The notes: generated by a model from the sequence alone, not told the origin. Shown: positions 1 to 28,600, numbered from the stretch's first letter. The stretch is DNA of 64,000 nucleotides from Pterobdella sp. o SKG-2022 (GCA_964035795.1 OZ038320.1:26729705-26793704); one strand, 5' to 3'. A program made the numbers and translations.

Positions 1-891
1 TTTAACAAACTCTTTCAGATCTATCATCTGTGTCGCTTAACTATAGCCGCTACACCAAAGTTAGCGCCTGTAGTTAAAGGCTGGTTTTGTTATAACCTGG
101 ATACCAGTAAATTTTGGTAGCAAGTAACAAACTGATACTCTGGTATCGTTGTCATTTGACTTGGTGGATGATCTTTATTTTGAAAGACAAGACTAACTGC
201 CCCAAGTTAGCAACGCGAATCTTGAATTCAATAATTTCAAGTTTGATGTTAGCTCGGGTTGGCACTTTATTAGAATTTATTTCAAATAAAAAATATTTTT
301 GAAAAATTACGATAAAAGTAGTAATGATAAACTAAGCCGACTGCTGTCAACCCGTTACTCGGACATGTACAGCAATATAATCTTTTATGATTTATACGTC
401 AGTCTATAAAACAAAGTTTTAAAAATATTTTTTCAACTTTAGAATTAAAAGATATAATAATGAAAATAATGATAAATAAAAATGATATAATAAAGTATTA
501 AAAAGATTAAATTAATATTAATATTTATACTACAACATAATCGAAAAACTTGAGAAATTACGTTGGCAAGTTTGCAATATATATTCATTATTTACCCAAT
601 GAGGATATAGAATAGATCGGGAAACTTTGTCGAAATAAAAATTCAAATATTTTCGTGTTTTTACAATTTACAATTTTGAGGCTAATTATTCACAATGTTA
701 AGAAATAACGTTGTTATAGATTTCCATTTATTTCTAAATATTATTAAAGTTTTGAAAAAAATTCATCAAATGTTTATCTAAGAACAGCACTAATAATTGT
801 TTGAAAATGGATAACTTATAAATTTACAAGAGTATCTTGAAAAATTAAAATTTACCACAGTTTCCCTTCATGAAACAAAACAGCAATACAA
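1..891. other. Region downstream of the sphingomyelinase gene
   Basis: No gene can be supported here. The stretch is AT-rich and lies beyond the stop codon of the minus-strand sphingomyelinase gene at 892. A diverged repeat segment at about 62-290 resembles a segment near 38140-38290 in a glycylase intron. The rest holds short AT-rich words and no coherent open frame. Confidence 0.6.
62..290. repeat. Diverged dispersed repeat, copy 1
   Basis: By eye this shares a series of words in the same order with 38140-38290, including TTTGGTAGCA, TATCGT, GCTTGG/ACTTGG, TTTCAAG and TTGGCA-like blocks. The similarity is moderate and boundaries are not defined. Probably an old mobile-element fragment of unknown class. 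Confidence 0.4.
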
Positions 892-13979
<13,088 letters not shown>

Positions 13980-14654
13980 TTTCTAGTTAATATGATGGTC
14001 TTATGATGCTGGGCATTTAAATATCCTTTGAACAAATTGAGCCAATAAAAATCTTGCTCTGAAATAGCACTAAAAGTGAAACATTATAGGTATTTAAAAA
14101 ACCTTTCTAGTTTTAATATCTGATTGAAAATATTTCCTAAATATGAAAGTTTAGTAAATGTACATAAATTTATTTTATCTCAACGGTATTTGTTTCTTTA
14201 GTAAATAATTTCAGATCAAAGAAATTCTTTGTTATAACTAGACTCTAAAAAAATTTTAAAACTGAGTTCTTAATAATCATATATAACACTTCTTGTTACT
14301 CATAAAACTAATCAAGCCAAAATAACTATGGGTTGAGATAAAATCAAACGATAGATGTGTCACACTTACATTATAACTAAAACGTTAGACTACTAATCAT
14401 AATTTTGATTCAAGTCTTCATTTAGCTGTGTAGCGTAGAATTTATATTCAAATATTTCCTTCGTTTAACATTATAGTATATATATACAATACAATATTAT
14501 TATGATAATAATAACGTCAGCTAAGTTTTTTTGAAGTTTAACATTTTCAATGACAAATAATAAACCAAATGTCAAAAAATCAAACTCAAGTCTCAGATAA
14601 TACTTCAAAAAATTTATAAAAAAAAGCTTGGAGGTAGCATTAGAATAATTATCT

Positions 14655-14792
14655 CAAGTTACCGGGCTCGATCCCGCGTAGGCCGACAATTAGCACCTGC
14701 TCCACAGTGTGTTTTCGCAAAATTTAGTTTGTAGCAAGCGCTTTGATCTATGAGAAAAAGCGCTTTCTAAATACCACATTACATTACAATAA
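14655..14792. repeat. tRNA-related dispersed repeat, copy 2
   Basis: Inverted relative to 4185-4430 and sharing the same ordered words. The plus strand reads GGGCTCGATCCCG, a good match to a Pol III B box (GGTTCGANTCC). It is followed by TAGCACCTG and CACAGTGTGTTTTCGC. This suggests a SINE-like element, though no clear A box was found. Confidence 0.6.
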
Positions 14793-15179
14793 TGAGTGAA
14801 CAGAATTCGATAAAAAATGATTAACCTCAAACTTTCCAAATCAAACTTCTTTCCGAATAGATTTAAATGATATTTACTTTTCATTTGGGACATCTTATGC
14901 CGAATGGCCACATCTAAACCATGATTTTTGGATTTAAATGACGCTTATATTACACAGTATCGAATATGATTATAATGGTATTTAACTTATAGTTTTAAAC
15001 TTTTGCGCCCAAAGCAAACTTGTTATTTATTTGTATACCTATAAAATTAACTGTCCAGGTTTCAACGAAATATAATTACCAATAATACTTAAATCCTTCT
15101 TAATTGATACTTTTTTTCTGGTTTCAATTCATTCGAGTGAAACTAGTCTAATAGTTTCTTTTAAAAACGATTTGAATCA

Positions 15180-15240
15180 AACACTTTTATTTACGAAGCT
15201 TTTCGTAAGTTAAACTCACATTATCAAGTATGCAAACTTT
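15180..15240. repeat. Foldback-family fragment
   Basis: ACGAAGCTTTTCGTAAG followed by CTCACATTATCAAGT matches the central part of the palindrome arms at 35659-35828. Confidence 0.55.
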
Positions 15241-16405
15241 TGTATACAAACGTTTGTTTTAGTTTTCAATGTTTTTTGTGTTTTTCATTCATAATCAAAA
15301 CTTAAAAATCAGTTAAAGATTATTAGTTTTTCTTAGCAGAGATTAAACACAAAAAATTGCAAATAAACTTTCAGTATTTTAATATATTGATCATTAAAAG
15401 CTTATTTTCATTTAAAATATAACACCGCATCTTGATTTATTTAAAACAGTCAATTACACTATATAATTAAAATAATACTTGGCGAAAAATCAAATATAAT
15501 TTACAATAATTATCCTAGGTATTTGGCTAATTCTACTAAACTGTATGACATGAAAGCGATGATGTATCTATAAAAAGAAATAATGAGGCATGAATCTTTA
15601 GGAAATATATATATATGAATTCTTGAAGGGGTTCACCTATATAAGCTCAGTTTTCGTTATTTTTAATAACAGTTTGGTATTCGGGTTTTATTTCTTTCAA
15701 TTTTATTCTAGTTTTTCAGTTTCTTCAGGTTAATATCATGTTTTTTTTCATTTTTTTAAAAGTTTGTAAAACTTTTATAAAAACTTTATTTAGATTATAT
15801 CCCCGAACAAATTTAATGATATTTTTATCCTAATTCACGATATATTTTTCATAATTTAATATTATATCGACCCAAACCTCATAACACATTTACTTAACCT
15901 CTGTTTTCTTACATTATTTTCAATGTGATGTTGTGCTGTGCATTCAACATAAACTGTCGATGCATCTGAACATCATTCATTGGAACGTGCGGTTTTTTGA
16001 AGATTGTTAATAGCACAAAAAAATACAATAATACAATGCAAAATTTTCAGCCAGAATCATGTTATATTTGTTTTAAATTTCAATACGAAACCTGTGTTAG
16101 TTATTCATAAATTATTGCTGCAAACAAAATCGTCACCATTAACTGCATAACATGCCTTATTAACCGGTACTGATCGCTGTGGAATAAAACCCTTATGTTA
16201 ACCATTTTAACAGAGATAACCACTACTGAATTACAACAACTTATAATGTTATAGCAAACTTTAACACTAATAACTCACAACAATTTATAATAATTTTATG
16301 TAAAATTAAACGCTACTGCTTGCCAATAGTCGATAATGTCATAACGAAATTAACCATTGACAATAAGCTATTATAACAAATTCAACCATTACTACCTCCC
16401 AACAG

Positions 16406-19400
16406 TCCAAAATGTGGAAACACCTAGACTACGGAAGCCATGCAGATGTTCAGAGACAAGTGCAGCAACTAAAAGACAAAATAACATTGTGCCATAGTGC
16501 TCTGGACAGTGTGAGATTAATTTGAAGACATTAGAATGAATTATCGAGATTGGAGATTGTTTGATTATGAAAGATTTTGTAAAATATGATTTTGGTATTT
16601 CTCTTTTAAGGACTTTTAGAAGTTAAATTTTTCAAATTATTTTTTAATTTGATAATAGATTAATACTCCATGCTATAAAATAAGGGAGTATAAATTCATA
16701 TATTAATTTTCATAAATCCTAAAAGCTTATTAATAATTAGTAATGCGATTTATCAACAATCCAAGGGTTCTTAATTTCCAATTAAGAGTAATTTTAAACC
16801 CAAGGTTAAATCGAGAGTTAAATTTATTTTTTGCCGAAAGTGACGTCTGACAAAAATATATGCACTCTAAAGTCCTGAGATTGGTTGACGGGGCTAACCT
16901 CTGCATGAAATGGACATTATAAAAAATATTCTGAATAAAATAACTAAAAAACATAAAAGTCTTGTTGAGAGAAAAGGTTAGGATGCTTTTATTAAGATAA
17001 AAATGTAATTATCAAATATAGAGAACTTTATATTGTAAATTGCTGGACCAATTTTTTCGATAAACTTACATATAATTTTTATCAACATTATTTGAAACCC
17101 ATAAAACACGTATAATTTTATAAAAAGTTTATAATATGTAAATTTCGTATATCTTGCAGGTTTCGGCCGATCAGCAATTGGCTTCCATCATCTCTATGGA
17201 ACAGCTTACTTCTCTTGAGAAGCTCTACACGGTAACATCATAACTAATAACCATTATTAATTTTTTCATACAATTAGTAGTTAAAAAAATATTTTCAAGT
17301 ATGACCACACTTGGATTAAATCCATTTTTTGAGGTTTAAAGATTGTTTTAACTGATTAGCTTTGTTTTTAACAAGATAATTTGTTGAAACGAAACTGCGT
17401 CTTTTGGTTAACATGTTCTTCCAGCCGTCACAATCGCAAGAAGAATGCTAGGAAAACATGCTTTATAAACAAATGCTTACATGCTGATTTTTACAAACTC
17501 GCTTTGTTAGTCGACCAAAGGTTGTAAAAGCCTTTCTTATTCTAAGTGATTTCACGATCGACACACGTGTTTTTAGATAGCCAGAACCATATATAGGTAA
17601 GAACATAAACTTCTTTCAGCAAAGATTTTTATTTCAACATTATGATCTTTAGAGCCTGGAGACATGATGAAAGTTTCTTCTAGGCTTCTAGTAATAAAAA
17701 TATGTTTGTATGCATTACAAAAGCAGTCAAGAAAGTCTTGTAAATGGCTGAGAAAAAATACACAAAAAGCAGCATCATCGAAAATTTGCAAACGATAACT
17801 TTTTCATCTTTGACTTAAATCAAAATCATTCAGGTTTAAAAAAGTCACCATCCTCAATGTCTTTGTCTAAGAGACATCGACTGATTTATAAAATAGCATT
17901 CATTTGACTTAACGAAAATATAAATATATATTTTTTTTATTTTATGAATTTATAATTGCGAAAAGTATTCTAATTGAAAATATTTTTTGGCATTTTGACA
18001 AACAATGATATAAAAATAAGAAAGAAGAAGACGATGATAATGCCGATGATCATGGCAATGATCACGATACCAATAAAAAGATATATTATAATAAAATAAT
18101 ACAATAATGAAAATAATAAAACAAAAAACCAGATCATGACTCACCTACACAGAACTTGGTGTACTTGGAGACAAAGACGAGTGTATCATTATCATCAGGA
18201 AATCACGTGCCATCCCTCACTGGTGCCTCAGACCACGCTCAGGTTGTAGGGGAATATTAATGGTGAATAAATTAATCTTTAATTATGAATAATTATTTTG
18301 TGTTTTGAGATTTGTTGGTTTTATTGTGGATGATTGTTGTAAAAAAAGGTTTATTCAGAGTGAAAATCGTCTCAAAATCTGGAAAGACCACTTTCAAAAT
18401 CTACTTTCTGTTAACAAAAATGATAATCAAGCTCAATTTGACTGCGTCAAGTTTTTTGACATCAACCCAGAAATTAGTACTGCGAATTTAGCCAAAAGGA
18501 GATCACAGATTCACTCAAGGCAATGAAACCTAATAAAGCCCCTGGCCTGAATGGTCATACACTAGAAGTCTGGAAGCTCGAGAAAACCCCAAAATACCTG
18601 AAAAGGTTTTGCAACGAAACCTTTAACGGTGTGTGTCCCAATAAATGGGGTATATCTGGTATTGTTCCTGTGCCCATTAAAAGAGACTTTACTCGTTGTA
18701 CCAACTAACGGGGTATAAGTCTTAGTCAAATAGCCTCTAAACGTCCTTTGAACGCCGGAAGAGTGTCGTAGAAGAGGTCGTCCAAGTATAACACTGAAAG
18801 ACGTACTTCATAAAGACATAGGGCTGACTTTTAAAGAACTACGTAATGCTATGGCTGATGGACAAATAAGGAGAAAAAATTACGTCATGTCACCAAATTG
18901 AAAATCGGAAGCACTACTACTAGTTAGAAGTTTTTTGAGGTGTGGGGGTGAGATCTTTGCAATAACAATTTATAGTATAACGGTTCATATGGATTTTTTT
19001 TGTTTTTATTCATAATAAACAAATTAACTTTAATGTAATATTGTTTAAAACTTGACATGGATAATAAAAACCATTAAAGTATATAACAGTACGAATTAAT
19101 TTCAAAAAATTCAATATTATTAGTATATAATATTCACAACCTAGAGCATCAAGAGGCAATACAAAGTAGCCATTTTTACCCACAGAGGAGCATACTAGAG
19201 TGTGCTCAGGCATGGCAACAGATCTACAAATTAAACAGTTGTCTTTCTATACACACACATAATTGCAGTGTTTACCATCAGGTTGGTAGTGTTATTATTT
19301 GTTAGTAAGTTGCAAGCCGACCATAAGGTCATCCCTAATTGGGTTTCAGTTGCTCATTTGGTAGGTTTTTTTAAGGAGTTATTCAATGTGAACTAAATTG

Positions 19401-22400
19401 AGTATAACTTAAAGAAATATATATTTTATAGTTAGTATTAGGCTGAGATGACTCTGTACACCATAAGCTTTTTTGGTTCGAAAGTTATGATGATATTGCT
19501 TGATTATAGTATTTTTAGGTATTTATATTAGATAATTAGTAACTTGCATACATGACCTTGTCAATCCTAGTTAAACTAATTAAACTGATGTATACAAACA
19601 CGTTTAGTATAAGCTCTTAAACAGGGTAGTTGTGCGTGAATATATATTTGGATTTCATTTGAATTTCCCTGTTTTTTACAATATTATGATAGTGTGTTAA
19701 AAGTAATAATACCATCAGAATATCATTAATAGTTATTCAAATTTTATTCAACCATCAAATCTTTTTCTTGTATTCATGAGATATTGGTTAAATGGTAATT
19801 GGAACATAACAAAAGAAATAGAATATTTAAAATTTTTATTTTTATCTTAAATCTACATAAGAAAATTGATATGAGCAAAATTATATCTAAAACTTCTTCA
19901 ATGGTTTACAAGTAAATTACTTATTAATAAATGTTAACCGGTGCCTTTTTGTATTCATTGGAGTGCAATACTTACCACCAATCTACTTCTTGCTAGTTTA
20001 GTCTTTGAATTCTCTCATTGGCTATAAGCTTCAAGAATTTTGAAAAATATTCGCAAATAAGCAGAGTTGAAAATTTATTCAACAATTGATTGAACATATT
20101 AAAAACCAAAATATATATATGAAAAATTTTACCAGTAAACTTCAAAATGAGGATTTATATAAATCCTCTTTCTGAAGTTTACTGGTAAAATTCAAGTTTA
20201 CAAAAGAACATACGATGTCTTTAAAAAACTATATATAAAAAATAGCTAAATATATTTAATGAGAATAACAAATCAATTATTTGTTGATAGAAAATATAGA
20301 TTTAGAAAAAAACATATAAAACAAAATATATGTTACAAGCACTACGTACTATCACAGTGGTCGACAAGGGATGCCGTCGCAAGGATCTTACAAGCCTTCT
20401 AATAAACTTTCGAGAACAATGAAGAAATTGGAAAAACGAATACATACTATTAAGCATTATACATATTATCTAAAATTTTAAGGTAGATAAATAATGCTTG
20501 TATAATAATTACGATTTGAAAATTCTCACGCTGGCAAAGTGAATACGGTGAAGATATTTTGTATTCCTCAGAGGTTATTATAAATCAAACTCTAGGCAAA
20601 CTGAGTTCGTAATGTTGAATAAAAATCAAGTTTATCATAGATTTTTTATTGAAAAAAAACGAATTTTAATTTACTTTTCGCTGAATTTCTAAGCAGATTT
20701 TTGGTCTCAAATTTTAGTTTTAGTACATTTTTTGTATAAATATACAAAATAAAAAATCTTTCATGTTTATAATTCAAACTTTAATACATTTTTATAAAAT
20801 ATAAAAAAAAATGAATTCAATTAAAAGAAAAAATTCAAAAATGAGTTGTTTTCAAGTTCACCATTAAGTCCTTTATTCCTCTTTAAGCATCAGTTTAAAC
20901 CCAATGTTGAATTAGCGTAGTTACATGCCTGGAATTTTATAGGCTTCTGATCAAAAACCTTAGTTAGTATTGCATGCTTTGATGACAAGGAGTAAATGGT
21001 ATGTAAATTATATGTGAATAAAATAAGAAAACAACTAAAAAACAATGAGAATGTTACTAGAGATTTTTTCTATTATATAATACTATGCTATCCAATTTTC
21101 TTGATTTTTATCGTAAAATAAGGAAAATTTTAGATACTTATATTTTTTCAAAAAACTAAAATATTCGAAAAATTTAACTTTGTCATAACTATGACATTTT
21201 ACGATAAAAATAAGAAAATTGAATTTAAAAAAAGGTGCATAAAATATCTAAGAAAACATTATCCTATGTAATGCTGATGGAGATTCGTCGATTAAAAGAG
21301 TTATACTAATATTCGACTTGAGCTTGGTTTATATATAACATGAAAAATAATTTTAACCATTGTATTAAGCTCATGACAACTGACGTTTTTACTTACCAAG
21401 TTAGTATATAACAACAGTAAATGACCTAAACATAATGAATTACGCCAAGGCAAAATTATGAGACGGTAACCTATTGAGATCTATTCAATTGGCAATCTTA
21501 ATGATAAATCAATACATCTCAACCTAAATACTGAAAACTGTCTCTAAATGCCTTGAATAAATCTTTACGCTAACATCAAGTAGCCTTATAGTAAATCGAC
21601 TAATTCCCATCAGTTTCTGATAGATGCCTGTTACTACAAGCAGTGGCTGCATTCAGATGTATCAAAGGCATTGGAAGCTCTTAAGACCTTGGCTTCATTA
21701 CATGCCCCCATCAACCACGATGGACTTCAGCATTATGTGTCTTTTCTGTGGGTTAGAGCTGGCTTTTATTTTGATTTTAGGCATAGTTTATTGATTTATT
21801 ATTCAAGTTAATAAAGAATTAATTGAACATGACTGTTTTATAAGTATCATATATTGTAGTTAATTGTCTATACTATGAACTTCATATGAAAAAGAATATA
21901 ACTATATTAATTGGTATAAGAATTATCTCTACTTGAATTTAACTTAAGACTGTTGGGTCGCTTTTAATAAACTTTTTACTGAACACGATTTTCCATACTT
22001 CATATAAATATTAAGATAAGCATTATATTCAAATATACACCTTGTACCTATATCAAATTATAGAGGAACGCATTAATAGTTAATTGACTTTTTGTTATAA
22101 ACTCAAAACCCCCAATACCAGAATAGATAGTCTCTAAATTTTTGAAGTGAAAATCAACACAAACTAAATATGTTTAAAAATGGGATTTGGTAGAAAATGA
22201 ATATATCGAAGCCATTGTAAATACCCAATTCTAACACCCAAATACATTACGGTGACTAACGCAAATAAACCCAACTACATATATACATTATATGAATGTA
22301 ATAAAGAAACGAGTAATCTTATAAAGTTTAATACATGAGAATTTGTTGCAAAAAAAAATCATTTCAAACTTTCACTACTGAAGAATTTAATAGACGTGCA

Positions 22401-25400
22401 CAAGAGGTGGAGAAAGAAGATCAAGGAGCTAGTCTACAAAGCTCCTAGCATCATCCCGATCCATCTCAGAAATGAAACTAATAACGAGGTCTTGCCGGCC
22501 ACTTGTATTGAAGATTACCGTTCCATAGATGTTGGTCGATGTTTCTATGCTAATGTATTTTACTGTATAGAGTAGAAGGTTTATTTAAAAAAAATAACTG
22601 TTAAAAAGCTTTGATGTGTATTCAAGAATTTTTTTTGAAGCTTTTTGTGATGCGTTCAGTGAAGATGTTGAAGTTTAATCCATACCAAAAATTTCAAGCT
22701 AAAAGCACGAGATTATACAGATTAAAAACATGTTAAAGAATGTTGCGTAATTGAAATAATTCTCATGTTATTGAACATATGATTCTTGTGGTATACAATC
22801 TCCAGGTTTATGTTCAAAAGAACGAAGAGGTGAAATTGGTTGATAAGTCTGACTTGCATGAATGGAAGGTGGTATCTTGACCTACTCAACTTTACCTAAC
22901 TTACGCAACTCTATCATAACTATCGCGAATATTTTTTATTTATCAAAATAAAAGAAATCATTAAACTCACTAGTATTATTAATGATTTTACTTTTAATTT
23001 TGTTAAACAAAATATTTACTTTTTTATGTCTTAATAAGTTTATAATTTAAAAATTTTTTAATATAAAAGCTTGCTTAAAGACCAATGGTCCCATCGAACC
23101 TCATCAGATCCAGAAACTCAACGATCCGCAGTCGCACAACGTTCCATCAATCTTCTTCATCATTAATGGGCCCTGCGCAGAAGTTGATGCAGCCATTGAA
23201 AGGTTAGGATTATTTTCAATACGTTAAACTGTGTTATATAAATGAATCTAGATACAAGTACACGTGAAATAACCAATGATTCGTATAACAAAACAATGCT
23301 CAATATAATCTAATAGGGATTCACATAAATAAGGAATCACTAATCAATGATTTATATAATGTTAATCAAAAAAATACTCAATGGTCCATGCAACAAAACA
23401 CAGTCTGGTTGGCTTTTACGAATGTGAGTGGACAAGGTCTGCAGTGATTGGTTGTTTGTATCTCACCAGACTTCTCAACAGAGTGCTACAAGGCTTTAGT
23501 TTAGACCAAGTACGTGTATGTTTTGAATTATATGTATAATTAAAATGTTTTAGTTTTTAGTTTTAATAGCTTATCTCAATAAATTTGTTAAGAAAAGTTT
23601 TTTTGAAATAAAAACTTTTACTGTGTAGTTTTTCTGCAACTCAACTTTCCATAATTGATGGGTTTGAAGCAATTTTAACGATTATAAATTTAACTTTATT
23701 TCAAATGAAGTAAAATTATTTTTTATAATTATTTCCAACCCCGCTAATATGGGACAAGAACTTCATACAAAAATCATTATTATTATAAGTTTATAAAAAA
23801 AGTTTAATTTAAAAATAGATATATATCGAAAATAATCAAACTGGTTCATAAAAGATATATTCATAATAAAAATATAAATTCATAATAATGAAAAACTTAT
23901 TTTTAAAAATAAATCAGCATAACATCTTATGATGACATTAATTTTATGTTGGTATAAATCACTTCACAATAGCGCCATTAAAACAACAGGAAACGATTAG
24001 CATTGGGAAATGGCGAACTAAAAAGCACGAAATAGTTAATCTCATATCAACCATAGAGAGAATCTTTGGTGCAAAATGGTGGCAAGAAAATCATCATTGT
24101 ATAAAAATTCTTATAAACAAGCTGTGTCTTATAAGAAAATCTTTAGAAGTGAAGGAGAACTCGAGAACAAACAAGTTGTTGAACGAGTGGGGATCGTCCG
24201 TTGAAGGTAGTTTGGAGTTCTACACTATATAACTATTTTAAATAAGTACATAGTTGCATACATGTCTTGTTAGTAATTGGTTATACATAAAGAACACTAT
24301 ACGAATTTCACGTTCAGTCTAAATAGAACAACAAATGATATGTTTAAGAACAATTATATACATAAAAAAAATTATATACATACTTAATAATCTTTTTTTA
24401 TATAACCTTCAAGTACTTATCTGCTGATGATTTTTGTTGATGATTGGATGAGGTTGACTGATTTCTAGGCTGCTGATATTATATCGTCATGCTTATAATT
24501 AATTGTTGGCGCAGATATAGGCTATTTAGAGTGCAAACGCACTATTTATGTGTGCTTTTCGTTATAAATAGCCTCAAATATGTAATAGGGTTTGGCTGAA
24601 AATACTAGCTACCGCATGATATTTATTGAAGCTTTTGTATTGAATGGGAGCTGTTAAGAAGATATATATTCAACATTTAAAAAATAATATTTTTTTTCGT
24701 GCTCATAAAGCATTTAGAAACTAAAAAACACTTCATGATGTGTATGAAAAAACAAACTAAAAAACACTTCATGATGTGTATGAAAAAACAAACTAAAAAA
24801 CACTTCATGATGTGTATGAAAAAACAAACTAAAAAACACTTCATGATGTGTATGAAAAAACAAACTAAAAAACACTTCATGATGTGTATGAAAAAACAAA
24901 CTAAAAAACACTTCATGATGTGTATGAAAAAACAAACTAAAAAACACTTCATGATGTGTATGAAAAAACAAACTAAAAAACACTTCATGATGTGTATGAA
25001 AAAACAAACTATAAGATATTAAATAAGAAAACAGTTTTTAAAATTTTATTTCCGTTATCTGCAAACATATTAAATGATTTGAAAGTTATTTAAACTCATT
25101 ATTACTATAATGTCTATGAACTTGGAAGATTTATACATATTTTTTATATCATTAATTTTTCACGATAAATCAAATTTTTACTATACTTTAAAACAACCCA
25201 AGTTGCACAAGGGTCGGCCAGGGTTTACTAAGCTATAATGTTTTACACTTTATATTTGTATATAGGATATGCATTATATTGACACATTATTTGTTGATGG
25301 TTCAAAAAAAACTTTTATATAAAAGCTGAATACAGTTAAGATAATATAATAATGAATATAGGTGAAGAAAGTGAACTGTTTTTTTCTGAATCAGAGACTT

Positions 25401-25617
25401 TTAATGGTGTGACCTTATCTCTGGAGGTGAAACTATTAATTGAATCAATATTAACTATGATAGAAAAACAATGATGAAATTGCATTATAAACATTAACTA
25501 AATAATAATGTTAAATTAATACTTGATCCTTATTTTGAAGAATATAAACTATGATATAGAACCAATGACAAAATATGATTTTGAAAATAAATTAAATAAT
25601 TATAATAAAAAAATTTT

Positions 25618-25692
<75 letters not shown>

Positions 25693-28600
25693 NNNNNNNN
25701 NNNNNNNNNNNNNNNNNNNNNNNNNNNNNNNNNNNNNNNNNNNNNNNNNNNNNNNNNNNNNNNNNNNNNNNNNNNNNNNNNNNNNNNNNNNNNNNNNNNN
25801 NNNNNNNNNNNNNNNNNNNNNNNNNNNNNNNNNNNNNNNNNNNNNNNNNNNNNNNNNNNNNNNNNNNNNNNNNNNNNNNNNNNNNNNNNNNNAAAAAACT
25901 GTTTGGCACGAATGAAACTTGTGTGCTTATTCAATTTCATCAATTGATGAAGTATAATATTTCATCAAATAAGTTATTTTTTATACTCTTTATTAAATCT
26001 CAACTATACAGTCGATAATGTAAGTTCATCTTACAAAAGCTTCGTGGAATAGAATAAACTCCTAGACACTAGATAGTGTAAGATACTCTTACGATAAGCT
26101 TCGTGTATAAAGTTTCTCATTGAACCTGTGTTTGTTTCTATTACATAAACTCCTAAAAGTCTTTTCGTTTGAATTACTACTTAGTCATTTTGAAATTCAT
26201 GATGTATTAATTTTAATAGTTGAGACTCATATATAACTTTCAATGCTATAAACAATACAACATAAGAGGTGCCCATTATAATTCTTTGTGGTTTTATAAA
26301 ATTTAGCAGTTGGTTGTAACTCCCTATAAGTTTATATCAAGGATCATTTGCTATTTAGCTATCTTAATTACATTTTTAATTATTTTTAGGCAATATTACT
26401 CACTCATTTAATCACTTAAATTATATTTATTGATGAAAGCAATTCAAATTATATCGATCTTTTGGCTTCAACTCGCCCATTTAATCTCATTTCACCTCAT
26501 CGCCTCCTTATCGAACGAATTGATGAAAAAGATTTAGGGATTAGAGTCAATAGTATTTTATTTGTTTTCTTTCGATTTCATATATTTTTATTGACCAAAA
26601 ATTTTTCATTTCATATATTTTTATCAATCTCAGATATTTTGATATCATAATCTTTTATTCAAAGTCATAATTAATTTGTTTGAAACTTTCTTCGATAAGC
26701 TAGTAATAACTTTTTGTTAAATAATTTAGCTATTTTTTAAGCAAGTATTACGCTTAAAATATCACTGCAATTAACCTTCATAATTGATACTTAAAGTGTG
26801 TTTAACCCCTTGAGAGCTTCCATGCATGGAGAAACATACGTTTTTAAATATTGTATTTTTCATGCTTATATGTACTTATATGATACATCAATAATTTCTA
26901 TGTTTTTTATGTAATATTTTTATAATAATTTTTAAAGGCTGCTATGATAGTGAAGTGTTTATCCTACTATAATTTCTGCATATTGGTATATTTTAAAAAC
27001 TTTATTGTTTTAAAATTTTACTTCAAAAAAGCTTTCAAACATATTTAATTTTCACACAATATAACTTCCATTAAGCTCATCAATATAAAAAAAACTAGAA
27101 AATATGACGAAGGGTTTGCAGAGAAGCTTTTTTTTGATATCTTCTAAAATTTTTTATTTTTTGTTTTAAGGTAAAAGGTTGATTTTTTCACCCTCTTTAC
27201 GTTAGGTCACTATGTTCTGAAAAAGATTTTTTTTATGGTAGGTTAAAGATTGGATGATGTTCGTGTCATTTCTTAATGTACAAATATACCTTATTAAAGA
27301 GTTTATTACTAAGATATATTAACACTAATTAAAGTAGATATAACAATAGAAATAATAATAATAGCAATAAAGATAATAACTAAAAAAGAATATCAACAGA
27401 AAAGTACACTAACTAAAGGTTGTATTCATGTAATATTACAATACAAAACTCCAAGATTTATTATATATTGTACGTGTTTTTTTTCAAATTTTCCACATCC
27501 TCAAGCACTTTTAACGTTGTGTACTGAACACACACACCATGGCTTATTTGGCAACTAAGCTATTCGTAAGCACAACTTACTTTATTAGTTATTTCTGTGT
27601 TTGTGTCTATTACATTTATAATGGTTCTATTTATATGCACCGTCATGACATTACACTATCATATCTTTACATATATTTATAAGAATGAGGATATCATTAT
27701 CAAAACCACTAGTTAATTAGTATATCTATTTACTAGTTGTTGTCTTGATCTTTTAATGTTGTTTATTTTATTTCAAAGCATACTTTTCCATTACAATAAT
27801 AGTAACCATATTGTTATGGATAATAAGACCACAAGTTTCGTTAATTCATCTATCTATTCCACTACCTTGCGGATTATTTCCTTGTTATAAACAAAATGTA
27901 AGAAAAAAAAATCTATAACCAACTTAGCTGTACAAAATTATCTTAGAAATACTACTACTATTAAAATATAATAATGAATTATAATTCTAATTAAACACGA
28001 AATCTTTTAAAGGAATTTTTTTGCATTTCTAAGCAAAGATGTTCTCTGGAATTCGAATTGGATTTTGATAAAATAAATTGGTTAGTTCTATTTCAACCTA
28101 CAATATTTTTGTATTGCATTTTATACTAAAAATTATTTGAATTAGGTTAAAAAAATAAATATTTTATAATTTTTCAAGTCGACAATTAGTATTCAACACA
28201 TTAACACTGTTTTCCCAGTTTAATGATTAATAATAGCTTATAGCAATAGCATTTAAAGGCAAATTTTGAAAAAAGTGAATGAAGTTCAATAATTTTAGCT
28301 TCCAGATAAACTTGTATCTATGAAATCTTCATTTTTTAAAAAATAAAAAAAAACTATTGCATTTAATTAATTTGCATTCTTAGTTTATAATATAGAGGTC
28401 TAGAAACTTCTGGAGTTAATGCCACTATAATCATGTTCGCATTTGATTTGATTTTAACATTAGATACTACTTACATCACACACATGGTACCACGGCAATA
28501 AACTACAATGGCACATTGGTAACGCAATAAGAAGATAATAGGTCTCTTTCGCTTACATAGAACTTTCTCTATTGCTTTAATTAATAGAAGGTCAAAAGAG

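Larger units (their letters stand above)
13980..16405. other. Divergent intergenic region, sphingomyelinase / plakin
   Basis: Lies between the sphingomyelinase start codon and the first recognised plakin exon, so it should hold the promoters of both. It contains a tRNA-related repeat (14655-14792) and a foldback-family piece (about 15180-15240). I saw no other coding exon. Confidence 0.5.

Noticed and set aside
20340..20430. Plakin exon reading VVDKGCRRKDLTSLL
   Set aside because: An acceptor is present, but no donor occurs before the stop and it does not match plakin sequence.
24720..25010. CRISPR array
   Set aside because: Regular 36-bp spacing looks repeat-like, but there are no variable spacers and the genome is animal.
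24677..25022. Open frames of about 100 codons on both strands (Lys/Met/Cys-rich or Phe-rich)
   Set aside because: They are translations of the 36-bp tandem array and exist only because the unit length is a multiple of three.
25523..26018. Tyr-Ile repeat frames running through N
   Set aside because: Produced by the AT tract and the gap; there is no coding evidence.
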